Assembly: GCA_016584495.1 (NCBI GenBank)
Contig: WAID01000005.1
Location: 558,501-622,500, forward strand
Direction of reading: 5' to 3'
DNA length: 64,000 bases
From: Celoporthe dispersa
Lineage: Eukaryota; Ascomycota; Sordariomycetes; Diaporthales; Cryphonectriaceae
The translations under genes were made by a program, and so were the position numbers. The notes below the pieces were generated by a model. That model was not told the DNA's origin. It saw only the letters and a program-made list of their open reading frames with translations, and searched no databases. This document shows positions 58,691 to 64,000 of this stretch, piece by piece (within the stretch, counting starts at the first letter, position 1; the number at the start of each line of letters is the position of its first letter).

Positions 58691-58694
58691 CAAA

Positions 58695-60130
58695 ATGCAG
58701 ATGAATGTTGATGCGAGGCTAGTCCTCCTCATGGGAAGATATCAGTCTGACTGGGCCAAGGCGCTGCACCCGAGCACGCGGAGAGTATACGAGCCGAAAT
58801 GGCGGGAGTGGACAGTAAGCCGCAAGCCCGCCCCGATCGGTTCGGTGCGCCAGTGGGCCTGCGCAGTCGCTAGTACACAGAAATACTGCGTGCCGGCGAC
58901 TGCCCGTGGTCGCCTGCGCACAGAGATACACTGTGCCGGCGACTGCTCGTGGTGGCCGGTGCACAGGATTCCGTGCACTGGCGACTGTGGTCTGTCGTCG
59001 GCGCGGGCAGAGTATATAGCTCCAGCCAGGATTAAGGTGATACTGCGCAGGCGTGGTGCGAAAAGAAATTCAGCGCGCTGCCCCAGGCCTGGCCGGAAAA
59101 AGTGGACTCTTGGCCCAGGGGCAGGTCTTGCCGTCCGATCTGGTAGATGGGCAGAAGCTGTATCTATGGATCAAGACGGTAATCGCGGCAAGGACACCGA
59201 TCAAAGGGAGGCGTGTTACACAGCGCAAGTTGCGAGCGCTTGATGAGGCCCTCAAGCTGCCAGTACCTACAGACGAAAGCGATCTGAGTATAGTTGTGGC
59301 TCTACCCGGGGATCAGAGCTCGGCCGGTGAGGAGCACGAGAAGGAGGAGCACGAGAAGGAGGAGCACGAGGACGAGGGGGGAGGACGAGGAGGAGGACGA
59401 GCCGAGCCGGGCCCGGCTTCTCCTTCACCTCAACTCCGTTAAGAGCTATATCTCAGCTATCGTCAAGCTTTGGGCCTTCCAGACCTCTGTCAATATGAAT
59501 GTGGCGCCGAACCCCAGGACTATGCTGCTCAAGGATCTATTGAAAGAACTCAGCGACGAGACGTACGCCAGGCAGCGCAACGAATACGCAGACTGCCTGG
59601 ACCTCACTCTTCGAGATATGTATTCGCAGCTCGAGATACCCAACCACACGCGCGCAGCTTAGACCTAAGGCTATAGCCGATCTATAAGCCAGGCGCTGCG
59701 GACCAACGTAGACTTTCTCTTGAGCACACACCTTGCGAAGAAGCCTGGCGAGCGCTCGGCTCTCGAGATGCCGGATCTGTTCAGCTTTACGCTGCCGGAG
59801 GCATATCGCCAGAGACGATGAGGAGCTGCTGCCGCCACGATGTCTCGTGGCTGTGATGAGGCAGGGCAAAAAGAATACAGATGCGCGTATTCAGTATGGC
59901 GGCGCGCTTCGGCATCGCGACCCCCTCAGCTGCGTGGTCAGCGCTGTGGCTTTCTGGTATTTCTGGCGCTTCGAGTGCGAAAAGGAGCCTCTGCCGGACT
60001 TCTCAGACCGCCGGCTATGGTATAAGATCCGACTTCTTCGGCGCTCCACAGCGCAGCGCAACCAGACGATCTCCAGCCAGACCGCTGGCAGCTGCGCTGG
60101 CCGGATTCAAAAGAAAGCAGGGATCTGAAT
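58695..60130 (+). pseudogene. Crypton-type tyrosine recombinase (Ndc10-like), decayed
   Basis: Matches a fungal family of Crypton/Ndc10-related recombinases by motif order: LVLLMGRYQSDWAKALHPST and RRVYEPKWREWT (58725-58830), LVDGQKLYLWIKTVIAAR (about 59140-59195), HLNSVKSYISAIVKLWAFQT (59420-59490), KDLLKELSDETYARQRNEYA, then LRTNVDFLLSTHL and MPDLFSFTLPE, and finally MRQGKKNTDARIQYGGALRHRD and PLPDFSDRRLWYKIRLL. Frames shift several times, and TAG and TAA stand at 59660-59668. A GC-rich tandem repeat disrupts the N-terminal part. The catalytic C-terminal region is missing after about 60130. It lies outside the copia element, about 0.9 kb to its right. Confidence 0.7.
58872..58990. repeat. 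Three tandem GC-rich units within the Crypton relic
   Basis: Units of roughly 45-50 bp, each with TGCCGGCGACTG or TGCACTGGCGACTG, preceded by ACAG and an ACTG/TTCCGTG stretch; degenerate copies of one another. Confidence 0.6.
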
Positions 60131-60374
60131 CTCGAAACCTAGGCATGGCTCTCGAAGAGCGGCTCCGATTATTGCAGATATGGCCAATGTTGATGAAGCT
60201 CAGGTAAGGTAGAGTCGCTCTTTCGTCTTTCTCATATACACCAGCCAATGCCCTGACTCGCCGACGCATGCTGCATATATGCGCTAGCTATTGCTGCTAG
60301 TCGCCGGCGCATATCTAGCTGTTCTACTTTTTACTTGAAAAGCAGGTTTAGCTGATAAAAGTACTGTATGTCCC

Positions 60375-60921
60375 AAAAGCAGTGTCGACTCGAAGCCCTT
60401 CCATCAGGGTCTTCAGTCGACGAACGCTGTCGTTGCCAGCCATCGTAAACTGGCTGTACGGCGCGTATTGTGTGAATGGTGTTATCGCGTGATAGACGCG
60501 TATCTGGCTTTGTCTTAGAGAGTATAAGCTCGAGGGTTAGGGAGGTCTGTTGGCAAGGAAGATCTTCTCAATAGTCGTTCAGAGAGTCTGGTATTCCATA
60601 GGGAGGTCTGAAGAAACGTTGCTGATGTTTAGCAGAGTCCTCGTCGAGAGTATGCACGCGTCGCTGGCGATCGCGGTGCAGGAAGGTCTTCGAGGTTCTG
60701 TCTCTTCAACCAAGCTGTCTATGATTACTCAAATCAACCACTGATCAGTGTTGGCTGGGCCCTATACGTACGTACGTAACGAAAGATCGTAGGGGTCACT
60801 GTTGTTTGTTGATGTCTATTCTAGAAAAGAGCTAGCATGAGAGTGTGTTCCCCATCGCGCACGAGTCACAACCTGCCACGTGCTCCGTTGTGAGGCTAAG
60901 TTCACCCATAGTCAATCCACA
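60375..60921 (-). repeat. Inverted, truncated copia 5' end (LTR plus leader plus gag start)
   Basis: Read on the - strand: an LTR from TGTGG (60921) to CCCAGCCAACA (60749), the same leader as at 31485-31720 (TCTCGACGAGGACTCTG, CAGACCTCCCT), then an ATG start of gag (MAGNDSVRRLKTLMEG) matching 31823. More diverged from the 31-kb element than that element's own LTRs are from each other. Truncated inside gag. Confidence 0.8.
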
Positions 60922-61193
60922 GATTTATTATATAGCTATTGTGGAACCTTCTAGAACAAGCTGGGGAGAATAAGTAATCAATTAATAAGAATATAATAAT
61001 AATCTGGGGTCTTTTCGAGAAATAACTCGAATATTCAAACATAGCAATGAAAAATAATAAATTGAAACAGGCCTCTAAGACCCATTTTGGGGCAAGGAAA
61101 AAAGAAGAAAAGAACAAATTATTAGCAAAAGATGAGAAAGAATATGACTACAAGATAACGTCGGCTTTGTGCCTCCTCAAAAACATAAAGTAA
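60922..61193. other. AT-rich spacer
   Basis: Strongly AT-rich 3' flank of the NACHT-WD40 gene; no gene seen. Confidence 0.5.
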
Positions 61194-64000
61194 TCAAGGG
61201 TCAAAGCTGAAGCAAAGAACTCGGCCCGATGCGCAGCCTATTGCGACAGTCGATCCGGCCACAGCAGAAGCAACCGGGCGATACTCCGATGGAAGCCATA
61301 ACAGATTTTCTGCGCCGCTTGTAATCCAATGGCCATCCGAACTGATCCCATAGCCATAGCGCTGAAGCGATCGGGCCCTGTGTTCTGCTTGTACCTGCTG
61401 TAGGGTAGCTGTAAAAGAAGGATTTTCAAGGTTGAAAATACCAATTTCTGTCTCGAGATATGCACCAGTAAAATCCAGCGACAAATTCTTCAGCATCCGA
61501 CCGACCTCGAGCGTCTGCAGGCACTGCCCTGTCCCGATATCCCAGATCCGGATCGTGCGATCACCAGAGCCTGATGCGATCCGCTGTGAGTCGCCCGAGA
61601 AGGCTACTGACGTGACCGAGCTGCTGTGCCCCTCGAGCGTCTGCAGGCACTGCCCTGTCCCGGTATCCCAGATCCGGATCGTGTAATCATCAGAGCCTGA
61701 TGCGATCTGCTGTGAGTCGCCCGAGAAGGCTACTGACATGACCGAGCTGCTGTGCTCCTTGAGCGTCTGCAGGCACTGCCCTGTTCCGGTATCCCAGATC
61801 CGGATTGTGCGATCACCAGAGCCTGATGCGATCCGCTGTGAGTCGCCCGAGAAGGCTACTGACATGACCGAGCTGCTGTGCTCCTTGAGCGTCTGCAGGC
61901 ACTGCCCTGTTCCGGTATCCCAGATCCGGATCGTATGATCATGAGAGCCTGATGCGATCTGCTGTGAGTCGCTCGAGAAGGCTACTGACGTGACCCAGCC
62001 GCTGTGCCCCTCGAGCGTCTGCAGGCACTGCCCTGTCCCGGTATCCCAGATCCGGATCGTGTGATCACCAGAGCCTGATGCGATCCGCTGTGAGTCGCCC
62101 GAGAAGGCTACTGACGTGACCCAGCTGCTGTGCCTCTCGAGCGTCTGCAGGCACTGCCCTGTCCCGGTATCCCAGATCCGGATCGTGCGATCATGAGAGC
62201 CTGATGCGATCCGCTGTGAGTCGCCCGAGAAGGCTACTGACGTGACCGAGCCGCTATGCCCCTCGAGCGTCTGCAGGCACTGCCCTGTCCCAGTATCCCA
62301 AATCTGGATCGTGCGATCATAAGAGCCTGATGCGATCCGCTGTGAGTCGCTCGAGAAGGCTACTGATATGACCGAGCCGCTGTGCCCCTCGAGCGTCTGC
62401 AGGCACTGCCCTATCCCAGTATCCCAGATCCGGATCGTGTGATCATAAGAGCCTGATGCGATCTGCTGTGAGTCGCCCGAGAAGGCTACTGACGTGACCC
62501 AGCTGCTGTGCCCCTCGAGCGTTTGCAGGCACTGCCCTGTCCCAGTATCCCAAATCCGGATCGTGCGATCATGAGAGCCTGATGCGATCCGCTGTGAGTC
62601 GCCCGAGAAGGCTACTGACGTGACCCAGCCGCTATGCCCCTCGAGCGTCTGCAGGCACTGCCCTATCCTGGTATCCCAGATCCGGATCGTATAATCACCA
62701 GAGCCTGATGCGATCCGCTGTGAGTCGCCCGAGAAGGCTACTGACGTGACCGAGCCGCTGTGCCCCTCGAGCGTCTGCAGGCATTGCCCTGTCCCGGTAT
62801 CCCAGATCCGGATCGTGTGATCACCAGAGCCTGATGCGATCCGCTGTGAGTCGCCCGAGAAGGCTACTGACATGACCGAGCTGCTGTGCCCCTCGAGCGT
62901 CTGCAGGCACTGCCCTATTCCGGTATCCCAGATCCGGATCGTGTGATCATCAGAGCCTGATGCGATCCGCTGTGAGTCGCTCGAGAAGGCTACTGACATG
63001 ACCCAGTCGCTATGCTCCTCGAGCGTCTGCAGGCAGGGGCTCCAGTCATTATCTATCATTGGCATTGTCTTTATCCACTGTGGTTCTTCCTTTTTGAAGA
63101 GCTGCTTAGTTAAGCTGTTGTTGGGGCTGAAGATAAGTGCTGAGGTGTAAACTTGCAGTGGGCTGTTTTCGATAGCCCACTGATTATATGATAGAAAACG
63201 CTGCATATCTCGAACCAGTTGAACCAGCGAAGCTGTGTTATGCTGATGCTAAACAGGTATTAGTTATGCTTATTTCTTTATATATTCTCGAACATATATA
63301 CCTGAAGCTTTCTATAAAGCTTTGCTAAGGCACGCACGCCTTGGTGAAGGTTTCGAAGAAGACTCAAGGCTTCAAGCCAATGAAGATAGTGCTTCCTCAA
63401 GAACTTCTCTATCATGCTCTCGTCTTGTAGATAGTCATCAGACTCGGTCTCGAGCAGATGATCTACCCAATTGACGCAAGAATATGCGGCTGCAGCTAAA
63501 GGGTCGGGCTGCGGCTGATGGAGTTGATCGATGAGAACGCCAGAGTGCTGAACGTTGTAGATGTTGCGGCGGAGATTCTGTGACATGATCTCGATCGACC
63601 TTGAAAGGATCGTCTGGTGTTCTTTACCAGGACCGAAAGGAAAGATTTGTCCTGATGCTTTCTGAAGAAGAAAGTCCTTTGCTGATTGGTGGACGAAGAA
63701 GATTGTCCAATCTCTCAGCGTGAGGAAAGATCCGCAGTATCCTATAATCTCTGCGAGAGTCTTATGATTGCTGGAAGCTTTTGCAGGAAGCTCGATCAGA
63801 AAAGCCAGTTCGTCCAGTTCGATAGGTCGTCGTACGATAGAGAGCGCTGCTAAGATCTTTTGACAGAGCTTAGCATGTCTTGAATGAGATATGTGTCCCA
63901 TCATCTGTTGATAAAAGCTGTCCAGGCCAGGTGGAAATGCAGCCAATATCTCTTCATCGACCTCCCAGCCTGGGATCTCAGCAAGTTCCTGACAGACCAA
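61194..64000 (-). CDS. NACHT-WD40 (NWD) NLR, 5' part beyond the right edge
   Basis: HET-D/HET-E-like STAND protein; such proteins sense non-self through the WD propeller and signal through an N-terminal effector, here off the window. The visible N-terminal part (64000-63302) is the segment after the NACHT core (LAAFPPGLDSFYQQMMGHIS; IVRRPIELDELAFLIELP; FFVHQSAKDFLL). A 53-bp intron (63301-63249, GTATAT..TAG) joins in phase to exon 2, which holds a linker and about 12 complete WD repeats with the core GQCLQTLEGHS..V.SVAFS then IASGS.D.TIRIWDTG, and ends at the TGA at 61194-61196. The frame is fully intact, so the gene is likely functional. Confidence 0.9.
61508..63036 (-). repeat. 126-bp tandem WD40-coding repeats
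   Basis: Spacing between successive GAGCGTCTGCAGGCA motifs is 126 bp (42 aa). Units differ at few positions, mostly the codons around HS[GS][SW]V[TMI] and GS[GHDY]D[HRY]T. Confidence 0.95.

Overview
The window is nuclear DNA of a filamentous ascomycete (Pezizomycotina; my guess is Sordariomycetes). The evidence is short GT..AG introns (about 50-210 bp), a Zn2Cys6 regulator, a secreted GH67 xylan enzyme, fungal NLR (STAND) genes, an OrsD-type RecQ helicase, and copia, gypsy and Crypton relics. No bacterial, organellar or CRISPR features were seen.

Core-like half (1-31.3 kb). GC-rich genes are separated by long pyrimidine- and microsatellite-rich spacers. In order: a basic nuclear-type protein running off the left edge (- strand); a 129-bp stray fragment of large-subunit rRNA; a secreted GMC oxidoreductase; a mitochondrial AAA-type ATPase; 7 kb without a convincing gene; a 123-aa secreted protein (- strand, two exons); 6.4 kb of spacer; a 788-aa Zn2Cys6/AT-hook transcription factor; and a GH67 alpha-glucuronidase (- strand). 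Several of these genes carry one-base frameshifts, most of them in homopolymer runs, while the surrounding protein is well conserved. That looks more like assembly or base-calling error than gene death.

Accessory half (31.3-64 kb). It is built around a nested structure that can be read base by base. A Ty1/copia element begins at 31288 after the target duplication CATCT. Its 3' LTR starts at 36894, breaks off at 36944, resumes at 57659 and ends at 57798, and is followed by the same CATCT. About 20.7 kb (36945-57658) therefore lies inside the 3' LTR. The insert carries an OrsD-zinc-finger/RecQ helicase pseudogene whose nine in-frame stops are all TAG; a 511-bp foldback element whose arm also forms the right end of the insert; a 7.5-kb block flanked by 134-bp direct repeats (an alpha/beta-hydrolase-NACHT NLR with 32-aa repeats, a DUF6601-like membrane protein gene and an F-box gene); the 3' part of a gypsy element with an intact antisense ORF; a second gypsy integrase relic; an FHA-protein kinase relic; and a hypothetical protein. 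Right of the copia element lie a decayed Crypton-type tyrosine recombinase, an inverted copia 5' end, and a NACHT-WD40 NLR with near-identical WD repeats that runs off the right edge.

The accessory half combines self/non-self recognition genes, signalling and ubiquitin-type genes and a helicase inside transposon debris, with RIP-like stop codons (CAG/TGG to TAG, CAA to TAA). The best candidate for something new is the 20.7-kb insertion: a discrete cargo-bearing segment with a helicase at one end and a foldback terminus at the other, and no Starship captain or Helitron Rep that I could find.
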